Shown piece by piece: positions 47,901 to 61,100 of a stretch of DNA of 64,000 nucleotides. Position 1 is the first letter of the stretch, and each line of letters begins with the position of its first letter. Below the pieces are notes generated by a model. That model was not told where the DNA came from, searched no databases, and was given only the letters and a program-made list of their open reading frames with translations. Origin of the DNA: Siphlonurus alternatus (lineage: Eukaryota; Arthropoda; Insecta; Ephemeroptera; Siphlonuridae); NCBI GenBank assembly GCA_949825025.1, contig OX463782.1:29490759-29554758 (forward strand), written 5' to 3'. A program made the position numbers and the translations under genes.

Positions 47901-50900
47901 AAGATAATTAAAATAAATAAGTAAAAAAATACGTCTTACTATTAAATTTAATGTTAAAAATCACCAGCATGTAAAAATAAGAATTTAATAGCAACTTTAA
48001 TAGTTTTTAAGTACATATTATAATATATAAAATACATTCAAACTGTATATGTGTGTGTGCGTTTTTATGAGTTTTTTTTTTTATTGGTATGAGGCAAATA
48101 TACTTATTAACATAACAAGGTATGAAAGGATTCACTGAACAAAATTTTGGTAATTTTAAACTGCGGCAAATTAGTTGATATTTATTATAATTTTAATATA
48201 TTAAATGAACGTTTTTTTTTTATCAATTTTTTCAGAGAAATAATAATACTAATAAAAGTTTCATTTAAGAAAGAATATATATATACTATAAATAGTATAC
48301 CATAAAATATTATTCTGTAATATAATTTTTAAACAATTTAAATATTTTCAGATTTCAACTTTGATTAAATAAAGCTTATTATTATTAAAACATGCAATCT
48401 TTTTGTTTTTATTTTGTTTTTACACAATTAACGAACAAATAATTTATAAATTAAAAAATTAAAATATTATACATCACCATAATACAAGTGAATGTAAAAA
48501 GCTTGTATGTCAATTGCTAACTAAAAGGTCTACTTCCTGTACACGTGCCCTGAGACTCGAATTACCTTTATTATATAACCAGGGAGACATCACGACCTGC
48601 ATGTAAGGTCTTATTACTGTGAGGGCGTTATCGAAGCTTCAATCACAAAGCGGGCAACACTCGGGGGAGAAAAAAAAAATGTCGTAAAGAAGTACTAAAA
48701 AATATATTGTTTATATTTTCAAACATAAGGGTCGCTTTTTTTTAAGGGTTGAGTTTAAAAACAGATGAGTTACTTTTTTAAATTATATCTTAAGACATCT
48801 AACAATATCATCAAGAAGGTTGATTTTCTCATAAGATAATACATTATAAAATAAGTATAAGTAGATTTCACCATATGGAGAAAAGTATACAGAAAAAAAA
48901 AGCATGATGCAGAGGGCTAAGTGCAGAAAGGTCGTAGGGATGGATGTACACTGGCAATGCCTTGATGGATCACACACTAAACACAGACCACGTGTTACAA
49001 GTGGAGAATGCTGGGGGAGTTAACACAAGAGGTACGATAGAAGATGTAAACTTTACATTCCGAGAATGATTCTATTTACGAGTGAGGATTGATGATGTTG
49101 TGAGAACGTTTATAAACTTAAAAAAAAAATATATATACAACTTTAAATGGAAATTTAGGAGTGAAAAATGAAGTTTATCAATTCCAAGTACCTAAATTCC
49201 CTGTATTTTATGCTTTCAATGGTAAATTGACTGAAAAGATAATTATGATATCTTAACAGAAATAAGCTTTAATTGAATACACGACTACCTGTATTTAAAT
49301 CCAATGATATTATAATTAAATATTCGTCTCGTTAAATTTTCCACCCTTAAAATTTGCCTTATACCCTAAACCTAATTCTCTTGTGCCAACGACAGCTCGA
49401 GACTGATGACCTAATACACTCACGCCCAAATCAACAACATAACCGTAAAACCAGCAGCACCCTTGTTGCAAAAACTGGGAAAATTGAAGACACTTTGGCC
49501 CTCCCATTCATCACAGTAATAGAGCATTTTTTTGTTTCTTCTCATTTTGTAATAATGCATTATAAAAGTTAGATCATATTATATCAATCAAATAACAATT
49601 TCGTGAGTGAGAGAGAATAATGAAGGCCATCAGTAAAAAGTTAAGTTGAGTATTGAGGGCATGCCTAGAGCAATGCTATATATCTCCTATATATATATAT
49701 AATATATGAATGTAATGCACTTATTGTTAGCTTCATTACGCTACTACTGCAGTAGCCAGACAACTTATCCAGGGCGTGGAACTTCGAGAAACGTGTTCTC
49801 AACTCTTGCAGTTAACTTGGTCTCAAGTAATGAACCTTTTTGTTGGCTTTTGTTTAATTGCCGAGTTATAACAAAATGATTAAAAATTAAAATCGAAACA
49901 GAAAAAATGACAACATTTTCAGTCAGGAATACATAATATAATAATAAAAAGAAATGAATATTTGTTCCTCAAGAACTAAAATTTATCAATTTACTGAATT
50001 TACAAGTCTATAATATTACTCTATTTTTATCTGAGTTTATATTGAAATATAAGCTATAAAGAAAATTTAACAGTAATTTGGCCAACAATAATTATGTAAT
50101 CTCATAAGACTGTAATTTCTATGCATATATATATATATATATATTTCTCATCCGAAAAAATAGTATGCAAAATTCTATTTTTTTTTATATTAAAAATTCC
50201 CTTACAAAACTCAACTATAGGAGTTTCTCGATACTAAGACCACGATACAATCCCTTGATGTGGACAGATAATTTAGGTGACTGGGAAGGATTGATAGCCC
50301 CCGCCCTATAGTGTGCATGCAGTCGTATAACACAGAAGGGATAGAGTCAACCCAAGTATATAACAAGTGGGTCACTCATATACGATACAATCGATATAAT
50401 GTTGTAGCAAATATCAGCAGCCAACAAAACTATATAATATTTACACCCACCCTCAAGGCTTTTATATTAACTTGATATTGAACTATATATTATTACTATA
50501 ATTATAATAATTTACAATTATATTTACTATATAACATGTAACATGTTTTATACTTTCTATAAAATAACATTTAAAAAAAATTGATTTTGAATTTACAAAA
50601 CATTTGAATTCTTTAAAAAAAAATCTCATTAAGAGAATTGTTGTTTAAGTTAGTTGCATTATAACCTGATTTCTAAAACAACTTTTAGTTTCTTCTATAC
50701 TTGTTATATCAAGTGAATTGAATGACGTGTTTAAAGATTCCAATATATAATATAATTTCCCTCTTATATGTGCTCTAGAATGCATTGTGTTGAATTGATT
50801 ATCAACGAGTTGTTTGCTTTCTGCCGGCTGTTGTATGACAAGACATTGTCATCATTCGATTGTCTTTAGTCAAGTAGCTAAGATGACAGAAAAAAAATCA

Positions 50901-51036
50901 CCCCCGTATCCACACTACTGCCATCTAGGAAACAAATTTAGAACAATTTTAAGGGTAGCAAAATCTAGAATTATTTTTATTAAAATTGGTCAGAATTTCT
51001 TACGATCTCAATGAAGTCACAACTTCTCGTAAAATC

Positions 51037-51189
51037 TGATAAGGGGCATTCACAAAGTCTTAAGACCACATTTAAGGCTCGATATAATTTAAAGCTTGAT
51101 TTTAGACGTGTTTTTTAGACCCAAAATTTCTGGTCTTAAATTATTGAGCCTTAAATGTGGCCTTAAGGCTTTGTGAATGCCCCTTGATA
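51037..51189. mobile_element. Palindromic MITE with 5-bp target duplication
   Basis: The element spans 51042-51184 with inverted ends AGGGGCATTCACAAAG and CTTTGTGAATGCCCCT, continuing inward (TTAAGACCACATTTAAGGCTC against GAGCCTTAAATGTGGCCTTAA). It is flanked by TGATA on both sides (51037-51041 and 51185-51189). Non-coding. Confidence 0.8.
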
Positions 51190-53014
51190 ACAGCATTCCC
51201 CTTATACTAAAATTTTTTTCGTTAATATTTGTCATAATAAAATATATTATTAAAGCCAACGATTTTGTTAAACTGGCATACAAGAGTACGTGATACGCTT
51301 TCATTATCAGTAGCAAATCACAGCAGCGAGGCAATCGGGCATGGAATTTTGGTAGATGTGATAAGCTTGATGTCAAGGCTGTTAGAGGGCGGATTAACGT
51401 CCGATAACACGTCACTCAGCACGTGTTGCTCAGTACTTTAAAGTTTGGTGGCGCCTCAGAGAGCTTGATTAGCTGTGTCGAAACAAATCTATTCATTAAA
51501 TTAGTCATAAAAAATATATTTTTTTTTTTTTGCTACATAGATAAGAAAATGTTACATGATATGAAATTTATAATGATTTCTAACACCCAATTATATTTTA
51601 TCATATCTCAATTTTGTAACTTTTTTTCCTCCAAAGATTCAACTTTAACACTAATAAATAGCTATATTTATATACAATAATCTTTTAAGTTTTATCATTG
51701 TGATAAAATAATAAATCAAATCCATGAGTTACTCGAATAAAAAATTGGCACAATCTTTAGAAGCAATGCCAGTAAGATTTATATTGAGGAGAAATTTCAG
51801 TGAGAAGAAAAAAACATCAAGTTCTTTAGCAAATTCTATATACGATGGAAGTAACCCCCCCCCCCCCTCTTAACAACATCCGAGATATTAAGTCTGACAG
51901 TATTAGCGTATTTGCCAGCATCAGTGAGTGAGTATATATAAAAAAAAAAACATTTGTGTGTGTTGTTGGTGTACATAATATTGAGTGAACGATGAAGGCA
52001 AGCGGGCGGGGGGAGGTTTGTGTCCCTAGATTTAGCCTCGTGGACTGAAATAGTCACCACAGCTCTAGAGAGAGAACGGCCACACAGTTACTGAGGCCGG
52101 CGGCAAACCTATTAGCTCTTAGCCACCATCATCAATGCTAGAGGATAAAAGTGCAAAGGGAAATTCTTTGAAACGTCATAACGACTTCTTTTTTTATATA
52201 CGTATCATCAATTTTAAAATATATTCATATATTAATAAAAATAAATTATGTATAAAATTTTAATTTTTATAATATTTTCTTTTGATTTTTCTATTTTTAA
52301 AAAGACGTAGTAGATATACGCATAATAATAGTTGACAGATTGCGACAATTAAACGCTCTAATGTATATTATTAATTTCCAAGGGAGGAAGGAGGCGTTAT
52401 CTTGTATATGACCCGCCTTGACCTCCGACGCGACGCTTAATCAGCTGTTTTGCTGCTGCTGCTGCGGCATCTTTGTTTGTATACAAATGGAACAAACAAA
52501 TGCATTATTAAAAAAAAAAAAAATGTAAACTGCAACAGAAATCCATAAACAAATTAATTGTTCTTTGGTTAATGATTTAAATTACCTGTCTTTAATGCAT
52601 GCTGAGGCAATTACTCCATGCAATGTATACCTGATTATATTCATATTCCGTCCAGCACATTATAACAAGAGACATAATGTGGCACGTTACTTCCATAAGT
52701 TAACATTCAAATATCACTGTGTGCATAATAATTGAGACCATGAACCTAATTAAGACACATGTGAGGATTAGTTTTTTTTTTTTTTTTTAAATTCTTTAGT
52801 AAAATTAATTGCAGCAATCAATGTATGAATAAGTGACAAAGATCTGGAGCAATAATTGAAGACATTGCAGCAATACCATATCATATAATACTTAATGAGA
52901 TAAGTATATTATACAACGTATAACTTGTGCAATATAAAATAAAATGTAATACAAAAAGAACATACTTATGAAGCATTAAAGATTTGAAAGTAATATATTT
53001 TTTATTTCTTGTCT

Positions 53015-53048
53015 CAAATTCAAATTCAAATTCAAATTCAAATTCAAA
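53015..53048. repeat. (CAAATT)n tail of the LINE
   Basis: Five full CAAATT units plus a partial one on the plus strand, which is TTTGAA repeats at the 3' end of the minus-strand element. Confidence 0.9.
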
Positions 53049-53119
53049 TATTTATTCATCTCACTTACAAGACAAGTCAACAAAGTACACATTGCATAAA
53101 AAATAATAATATAATTATA

Positions 53120-56023
53120 TTATTCACGTTTGTAAAAATCGTCAATACTGTACACATTCTTATCAAATAAATGTTTTTTCACTCTCTTCTTAAAAACACT
53201 TAGATTAAACTCACTTTTTATGTCACTTGGTAGCCTATTGAACAAAGATTGGGCACTGTACATAAGACCTTTTTCATATGCTGCCGTTCTATGTCGATCT
53301 AGCATGAAATTGTCTTTGTTTCTGGTATTATAATTATGGGTAAATTTACAATTATTGAAGTATTGAGAATTATTCTTTGCAAAAATCAGCACTTTTGAGA
53401 TATATAATGCCGGTAAAGGCAAAATACCGAGTTCTTTAAATAAATTTTGACAAGGTGTCCTTGGCGGCACATTTGCAAGTATTCTTACTGCCGATTTTTG
53501 CAATACAAAAACTCTCATTGTTAAATACTTTGCAGCATTTCCCCAAATTTCTAACCCATATGACAATATGGAGTGAAAATAAGAATAATAAATATGTTTT
53601 AACACGAATACATCAACCAAACTTTTAAGGCGTCTCAATAAAAATAGCACTTTGGACAATTTACCACATATATAATTAATATGATGATCCCATTTTAGAT
53701 TGTGATCAATAATTAGACCGAGAAGTTTCGAATGATCGGTAAATTCTAAATAGTCATTCTCACATTTTACAACATTATTGAGATCAACACAACTATTTGA
53801 GTTGTTATACAATTGAAAATTTATTAAATTGGTTTTATTAGCATTAAGCTTAAGTTTATTACTTTTGAAATATGAGTTGACATCTAAAATGAGGTCATTG
53901 GCCGCATCAATGACATCTTGACAATTTTTACCATTTATTTTAAAACTTGTGTCGTCGGCAAATTGAATTATATCAATATTTTCATTATTAACAATTAAGT
54001 CATTAACATATATTATGAACAAGAGCGGTCCCAAGATTGAACCCTGTCCAAAACCATTTGTGTTAATTAATAATTCAGATTTTATTTCTCCATTCATTGA
54101 ATTAAGTGCAACATATTGTTTTCGATTGCTAAGAAAACTTTGTAGTAAATTAAGAGCTGTACCCCTAATTCCATATTTTTCCAGCTTGTCAAGTAAAATT
54201 TTATGGTCAACACAATCAAAAGCTTTGCTTAAATCAATAAATAAGCCAAACACATTTTCACTGTTATCCAAACTTTTAAGTGTACTTTCTACATATTCAA
54301 AGAGAGCTGTAGTAGTTGATTTATTACGTACAAATCCATGCTGACTTGTGTTGAAAACTTTATTTTTAGTGAGAAATTTAACAAGTCTATTATATATTGC
54401 TTTTTCATAAATTTTGGACAGAACCGGAAGTATTGCAATTGGCCGATAATTATTTGGGTCTTTTTTATCTCCACTTTTAAAAAGTGGAATGATTTTGCTT
54501 ATCTTAAGATTATCTGGAAAAATACCTGATGTAAAAGATTCATTTATTAATTTAGATATTGGTTCTGCGAGCTCATTAACAAATTTTTTAAATAATTTAG
54601 TTGAAATCATATTAAAATCATTGGCATTTGAATCTGATAAACTCATTATTAATTTTTTAACTTCATTTATATTTACAGGAGACAGAAAAAAACTTTCCTC
54701 GTTATTTTCTATTGCAGGTTTTAAAAACTTTGAGTTTTTATTACTATTAGAGCTCTTGATATCATTATGAATTTTTATTGGTGCTAATATAAAAAAATGA
54801 TTTAAAATATCTACAATTTCAGATTTGTTAGTAGTTGTTTCATTTTTATGTTCATTAATATACATTTCATCAATACTGTTATTTTTTTTGGCCTTATTAT
54901 TAGAATTTTCATTAATAACATTCCATACTTCTTTTGACTTATTCTTAGAATTAAGTATTTTATTAGAATTGTAATTTTTATTTGTTTCAATTAAAATGTT
55001 ATGGTAAACTTCTTTTTGAGACAAATACTTTTCTTTAAGTATGGGATCAAATGGTTTATCTCTATGCATGTCAAGTAATAGTTTTGTATAATTTTTGTGT
55101 TTAATACATTCATCAGTTATCCAATTTAATTTTTTTCCTTTTGGAGAATTTACAATATTTACTATTGGAAAAATTTTATTAATAATTTGTAGCAACAATG
55201 ATTGAACTGAGTTAAATGCCATATTAACAGAGTTATCATTCAATAATTGATCCCAATTAACACAATTTAATTCATTTTTACAATAATTTATATTAACATC
55301 TGTTATATTTTTACGTTTAGTAAAACATACTTTATTTACAGCTATTTTTAGATTAAAGTTTAATATGATACCCTTATGATCTGATAATGCAAGTTCTGTG
55401 ACATTTGCAATACAGTCATTTACATTTGTAAAAATATTATCGATGCAAGTTTTTGAGTTTTTACATATTCTAGTAGGATTATTAATCATTTGTACCATAC
55501 CATACGATTCAAAAATATCTTTACATTGGGACACATTTGTATCAACATTTAAAAAATTTATGTTAAAATCACCACAGAAAAATATTTTTTTGTTTTCTTC
55601 ATTTAAAATATTTAGGACTATATCTAAATGACTTAGAAAAACATTTATGTCTCCCAATGGAGAACGATAAAATGAACAAATAACAGTGTTTTGTCCCACA
55701 ATTTCCACAACTGAAATCTCGAAATCAACTTCAATACAGTAATCATAATACTCGGGTCTTTCTATAATATTAAGCCCATTTTTTATAAAAATACATACAC
55801 CACCATGTATACTTTTAGTTCTACTGTAATGAGACAACAATGTGTAATTAGTTAAAACATATTGCTCAATATTTTTATTTATTTGCCAATGTTCAGTCAA
55901 TACTACGATGCTAAAATCATGAATATTACATTCAGTTTTAAGTTTTAAAAGTTTATTAGATACACATTGAATATTCTGTATATTTAAAATTGCATAAATA
56001 AATAATGTCATATATGGTTTCAC
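53120..56023 (-). CDS. LINE ORF2: apurinic-type endonuclease and reverse transcriptase
   Basis: 967 uninterrupted codons. An APE-type endonuclease fills residues about 10-230 (LTEHW, GGVCIFIKNG, SFYRSP, GDFNINF, SDHKGI, all near expected catalytic positions). A central linker follows, then reverse transcriptase from about 500 to 770: SGDKKDPNNYRPIAILPV, FIDLSKAFDCVDH (motif A Asp), GFGQGSILGPLLF, and FADDTSF (catalytic Asp pair near residue 690). The C-terminal part includes YNTRNKDNF and FNRLPSDIK, common in Jockey/CR1-group elements. The protein copies its RNA at a nicked target site. The usual P in the GVPQGS-type motif is G here. The unbroken frame suggests a young, perhaps recently active copy. 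Clade assignment is tentative. Confidence 0.93.
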   Translation of the reverse strand: MKPYMTLFIYAILNIQNIQCVSNKLLKLKTECNIHDFSIVVLTEHWQINKNIEQYVLTNYTLLSHYSRTKSIHGGVCIFIKNGLNIIERPEYYDYCIEVDFEISVVEIVGQNTVICSFYRSPLGDINVFLSHLDIVLNILNEENKKIFFCGDFNINFLNVDTNVSQCKDIFESYGMVQMINNPTRICKNSKTCIDNIFTNVNDCIANVTELALSDHKGIILNFNLKIAVNKVCFTKRKNITDVNINYCKNELNCVNWDQLLNDNSVNMAFNSVQSLLLQIINKIFPIVNIVNSPKGKKLNWITDECIKHKNYTKLLLDMHRDKPFDPILKEKYLSQKEVYHNILIETNKNYNSNKILNSKNKSKEVWNVINENSNNKAKKNNSIDEMYINEHKNETTTNKSEIVDILNHFFILAPIKIHNDIKSSNSNKNSKFLKPAIENNEESFFLSPVNINEVKKLIMSLSDSNANDFNMISTKLFKKFVNELAEPISKLINESFTSGIFPDNLKISKIIPLFKSGDKKDPNNYRPIAILPVLSKIYEKAIYNRLVKFLTKNKVFNTSQHGFVRNKSTTTALFEYVESTLKSLDNSENVFGLFIDLSKAFDCVDHKILLDKLEKYGIRGTALNLLQSFLSNRKQYVALNSMNGEIKSELLINTNGFGQGSILGPLLFIIYVNDLIVNNENIDIIQFADDTSFKINGKNCQDVIDAANDLILDVNSYFKSNKLKLNANKTNLINFQLYNNSNSCVDLNNVVKCENDYLEFTDHSKLLGLIIDHNLKWDHHINYICGKLSKVLFLLRRLKSLVDVFVLKHIYYSYFHSILSYGLEIWGNAAKYLTMRVFVLQKSAVRILANVPPRTPCQNLFKELGILPLPALYISKVLIFAKNNSQYFNNCKFTHNYNTRNKDNFMLDRHRTAAYEKGLMYSAQSLFNRLPSDIKSEFNLSVFKKRVKKHLFDKNVYSIDDFYKRE

Positions 56024-59000
56024 CTATGTTTGACCTCTAACAAGTTGTACTTATTATGATTCGCGTACACAGGGGCAACAGACGGTACATAAATGTATGA
56101 CATGGTAATGGTGCTCAAATTTACCCTCTGGTGCACAGGATATGATCGTCGTCGCACATTTGTTTTTTTATTTATAATTTATTATTCAGACTTTCTTGTT
56201 TCTATGAGGAAGACAACAAATTTAAACGAGTAATAATTATATATACACATGCGAGTTAATAAAAATAACACAATTATGCGTATAAGCATAATCTTAAATC
56301 AAAAAGTTTAACATTTCCACGTGCAGTTTGAAATTTTGTAAACTTATATAATAAACAAGTCAATATTTCAAATAACATTAAATACTAAGTACCACTTTTA
56401 ATTTCAACACTAAATTATAATATCAAGATTTAATGGTAATAATATGACATTTCAACAAATTCTTACTTTGAATGGCGGCGTATATATAAGAGTGGTTACA
56501 TTCAGAAGGAGGCTGAGTGAAATATAAATCATTACATCACGTTTCTTCTACGAAGAGTCTCTTGGCAGGTACCCGCGCTGGTACCAACCGGATGCTCCCG
56601 TCACCTAAATGGTACCGCCAATGTGACGTCACGACGAGTCTTTGCTATAAATAATTAGGCGCCTTAACGTCTGGCCGGGTAGCAAGTTTTGTGAGATTAT
56701 AAAAGTACCACCTCGGAGCCAACTTGGCACACAAGTTATCAAAAAACCTTGTACACATCGCCGCCATTATGTCACTTTACTATTGGCAAATTGAGCTAAT
56801 TATTATACAAGAGTAATGAGTTATTTATTACAATTAATTTTATTACCCGTATTTCTATCTAAAATTGTTGTAAAATAGGCTATTTGTCATACACAAATTT
56901 AAATTGTGAAAATCTATTTACAATCAAATTTCAAGTTCACCTTGTCTAGACATTGAGTACTATAGAACATTACGTTGTTGATGTATAATAAAATCAGCTT
57001 AATAAAGTATTTATTCCACCATAGTATAATATATTCCATAAAAAAAAAGAAGCCTTAAATTCATGATGACACCTGCGAAGCGTAATTTCTCATATAAGTA
57101 AGGAGATACCTTGACAGACCATATTGTCCATGAGAATTTTTTTTTCTTTCTTTAGAATTTATATATTTTAATAAGACAAGTTTCTTATAGATTTATATAG
57201 GAAAATGGATCTTATGTTTTGAATAATTTATATTGGATATACTTTATAAAGCCACGCGTCAGAAATTTAAATCGACAAGGCATCCGGTCCTATCTTTCAA
57301 GTAACCTCTATCAATCAAGAAAGTACTTTTGGTCTTTTATGAATAACAATTACATCTTACAATATATTTAAACATTATACAACATCATGCAGGGGAGGCG
57401 TGCACGGCGTGCGACACTTTGACATGTAATAAGTTTTAGACGCGCGTCAGAATTTCAATGTTTCCATCAGTATTGTTTGTCATATTATATATTTTATACC
57501 ATCAAATAGATATTTATATTATTATAATGAAATTATCTTGAAAACTATAATCCTCCCCCCCCCCTCCCTTACACACGCACATTATTACAATTAATTATAG
57601 TATAGAATTAAATCTCAAACTTTGATTTTGTTGCAATGATGCCTAGATATCATGCATGCATTTAGCAAAACATTACTATTTTTTTAAAGTACATATATAT
57701 ACATTACTATAACAAATAACGCCATCAGATTTAAAATTACATTGATTATATGTACAATTTTTCCAGCAGGATATTAAACTTAATGAAATACTGTATATTA
57801 TACTACACACTCGCCTAATTTATCAAAATTATTATATCCTTCCTCCTTTATAATTTTCATAGAAAACAGTTCAATGAACTATATTAATAGTTGATCATAT
57901 GGTACCGACATGAATTATAATAAATAATATAAATTTACTATAACATAAACGTATATGGTGCTATAGGACGTTGTCGTATTCCTGTTAAAAAGTTTTGTTT
58001 AATTTATTTGTATATATATAGCCACTGCATAGCAGCAAGCAAGCAATAACAAATGGGATTTGATTGTGTTAGAGAAAGCTGCTTAGTTAGCTATATGTGA
58101 GACTAGAGAGAAAGACCGACATTGCTTACTTGCATGAAGCTTATGTAGCAAGCAAGTCACCAGTAAGTTGAGAAACTTTGCTGCTGTATATTGAGACTGT
58201 CATGGCTGCATATCAATGCTGCAAGTAATTTATATTATAATAATTATTATTATTGTACCAGGAAATTTACCAACATGATGTAATGAAATGAAATAATGTT
58301 TCATAATTAAATAAATCAGCTTTCAGATATATATTATTTTTAAATGTGAGCTGAATTAGGTTATTATTTAGTATGGGTGCGGGATAATGATAAAAAATTA
58401 TAACTAATTCGTAGAGAAAAATATTAAATAGTATATTACAGTTTATATTTTTAGGGATTATTGCAATTTTTTAAAAAATATATATTTTTATAATACTTGT
58501 CATGTTTATTTGTTTTAATTTTTATAAAAATAACAATAAAATATATTAATTTTTAATAATTATTAAATTAATTAAAATGTAAAATTAATTAATTAATTAT
58601 TTAACCGCTTCCTTGGACACTAATAATCGACTGCGTATTTATAAATTAACGAGACTTTCAACTTAAAAACTGGACAATCACACCTTCCAATTAGAACCAC
58701 ATTTTTTTTTATCGATATAGCTTCTATCACAAATATTATAATATAGAATTATCTAGTTTTAAAGTTTCTTTATTTTTTTTTACTAAACTTGATAATAATT
58801 TTTCTCTCCACACCTTGTCAAATGATGACAACTACAGAAACATTATTATCATATAACATAATTTTCAATACATATGGGAGCGGCTTGTAGACTTCACTGA
58901 TTGCACGATCTGCCCACCATGATCATATACCTACACAAGAACGACACTGAGTCCTTCATTCATCAGTCCAAGCAGATATAACATGGTAAGTAGTCAACTA

Positions 59001-59801
59001 GCTGGCAGGCTATGCGGGGGGCCAGCTAGGCAATAAGCTTTCTGGATCAACGGTAAAAATAGACACCACCACATCAGTGGATAAACACATAACATCAGAG
59101 AGGAAAAGAATTTTGGTACAAGTCAACAGAAGAACATTTTGTTGAGATGAAATTATTAATTATCAATATGATTAATTGAAGTTTTTAAGAACAAATTTTA
59201 AAATAACGTGTTAAATGAGTAATTAATAAATATTTTATGATGATAATAAATAGAACTTTTAAGCAAACTTTTTTTTTAAATGAATATTGGCGATAATTTC
59301 TCTAGAGACATTTTTTTTTTTAAATTAAATAATGTTTTAACATTAATTTTGATTTATAATATACCATCATATAATAGTCATTGACAGATTATATCCTACA
59401 TAATTTATGAATATGAAAATATTAATAGTTCCATGAACCATGCGTGTAAGCTCATGTAGAGAGTTTCTAGTGTAAGTAAGGAAGTTTATTATAATAAGTA
59501 ATTGAATATCATATATTATAATATATGATGGCAAATAAACGAGAAAATTTTCTGCTATAAAATGGAGTAATTATTTGTAATTAATATCTCTCAACTTACA
59601 TATATATGGTAGCAACGTTATATTACAATCTTCATATTAAGAGTACCACAATTTTGCAGACATGGCAACGCCGATGTACTGGAGAACGAGTGAAGAGAGA
59701 GGAGGTCTTGCTTGCTGGTTCAGTAAAAAGAGAATGAAGAGAGTAATTTGATATCTTATAGCAGAAGGAGGGGCATATAGAGAAAACAAAGAGAAAATAA
59801 T

Positions 59802-59929
<128 letters not shown>

Positions 59930-60839
59930 AACACTCTGCAAGCATTAGCGCATGAGTATAATCTCGAGCCCAACAGAAATAAATGGTCCATTAACTTGCA
60001 CACATATAAGAAGTTACCAGCATCTTTAGACTGGCTGCTGTTCAAGCAAGCAAAACGTATATACACCAAGAACAATGTGACTTCACTACTAAAGTTAGTC
60101 TGTATTTATATAATATGCATGAGATAATAATGAACTTTTATATATTTAAAGTAAATAAGATGGTAAAATTAATTCTTAACTTAATTTTAATATGTCTACC
60201 GCTATGATAGAATGAATTTATATATAGAATATCTGATATTATTTTTTTTAAAGGTATAAAGATTTAACCTTTGATGACGTCACGTTAACCTGTGACCTGA
60301 CCAAGATTCCTGACGATGATTTTTTTTTTATATTTCTCTTTATTAAATAGTTACTAAAGTTCTTTTTTATAATAAAAAAATAAGTTTTTTCTTTTGTTAT
60401 CAAAGAAAGGTGATCATTCAATTGAAAGGTCAGATGGTAGGAATATCCAATAAAGATATAAATCTTTTACAGCAAGATGCACAGGCAACCCTTCATTTGA
60501 TATAAGTGGATAGGTGCTGGGTGGATTAGGATCACTGCTTCCAACAGAATACACTTGGAGTATTATCAAAATCAGTAGATGCTGTTTTTTATATCATCAG
60601 TTATAAAATATTTTTTTAAACTGGATAATTATAAAACAAGGACTTTTGTATTATATTTTAATTATTTCTCTGTTTTTTAATGAAATTTTTAAAAATTCAG
60701 AAAAAAAAATATTACAATATTATAAAATGAACATGTAAATTTTTCCATATACGTACAGTACATGATGCAGTTAAAAAAAAAAAAAAAATCAGGGTTGTCG
60801 TATCAATATTATGGTGCTCACAATGTGATGAAGAAGCAT

Positions 60840-61100
60840 TGGTCACCATCTAGCGACTCAGCACGGCGGCCACGTCACGGCTGAGTTAACATTTACTTGC
60901 CGTCGAGTGTACGTATGGCGGCGACTACACCAGACTTAGCGTCGCCGTGTCCGTGTTCATTGAGTTCCAGGGTACTAAACAAGTCTTGTGTCTGCGAGCA
61001 GTTTTCTCTGCCCTCGGCCACTCCACAGCATCCTCCTCGCGGGCCTGCTGATCTCCACATACAACAAGCAACTTAGCCTCGGGATAAACGGCCCACCACA
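60840..61100 (-). promoter_or_regulatory. CpG-rich patch, possible da 5' UTR exon or promoter
   Basis: A 260-bp stretch much richer in GC and CpG than its surroundings. On the minus strand it ends in GACGGCAA followed by a donor-like GTAAAT near 60898, and an acceptor-like CACAG precedes it near 61125, so a non-coding exon of da is conceivable. The opposite strand has a short ATG frame (60915, MAATTPDLASP, 54 codons) of unknown meaning. Confidence 0.25.

Larger units (their letters stand above)
43686..52997. other. da upstream or intronic region, no coding exon recognised
   Basis: AT-rich DNA upstream of the internal da start; if da has long isoforms, this is their intron. It contains scattered E-boxes, a G17 run at 47098-47115, a perfect 17-bp hairpin at 44869-44909 and a MITE at 51042-51184. 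Open frames here are short and unremarkable. I looked for an N-terminal activation exon and did not find one that I trust. Confidence 0.5.
53008..56163 (-). mobile_element. Non-LTR retrotransposon (LINE), 5'-truncated, ORF2 intact
   Basis: Reading on the minus strand: a short open tail (RRSYPVHQRVNLSTI to EVKHR, stopping at about 56026) that may be the end of ORF1, then the full ORF2, then a 3' end AATAAATATTTGAA followed by five to six TTTGAA repeats (53015-53048), as LINE tails often show. A TTTTTTATTT direct repeat at 52998-53007 and 56164-56173 may be the target duplication, but it is low-complexity. It lies in the da upstream region on the same strand as da. Confidence 0.75.

Noticed and set aside
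53015..53048. CAAATT repeats as a possible CRISPR-like array
   Set aside because: No spacers; it is the simple-repeat tail of a LINE in a eukaryotic genome.
54015..55631. Plus-strand and second-frame ORFs inside the LINE
   Set aside because: Shadows of the 967-codon reverse-transcriptase frame.
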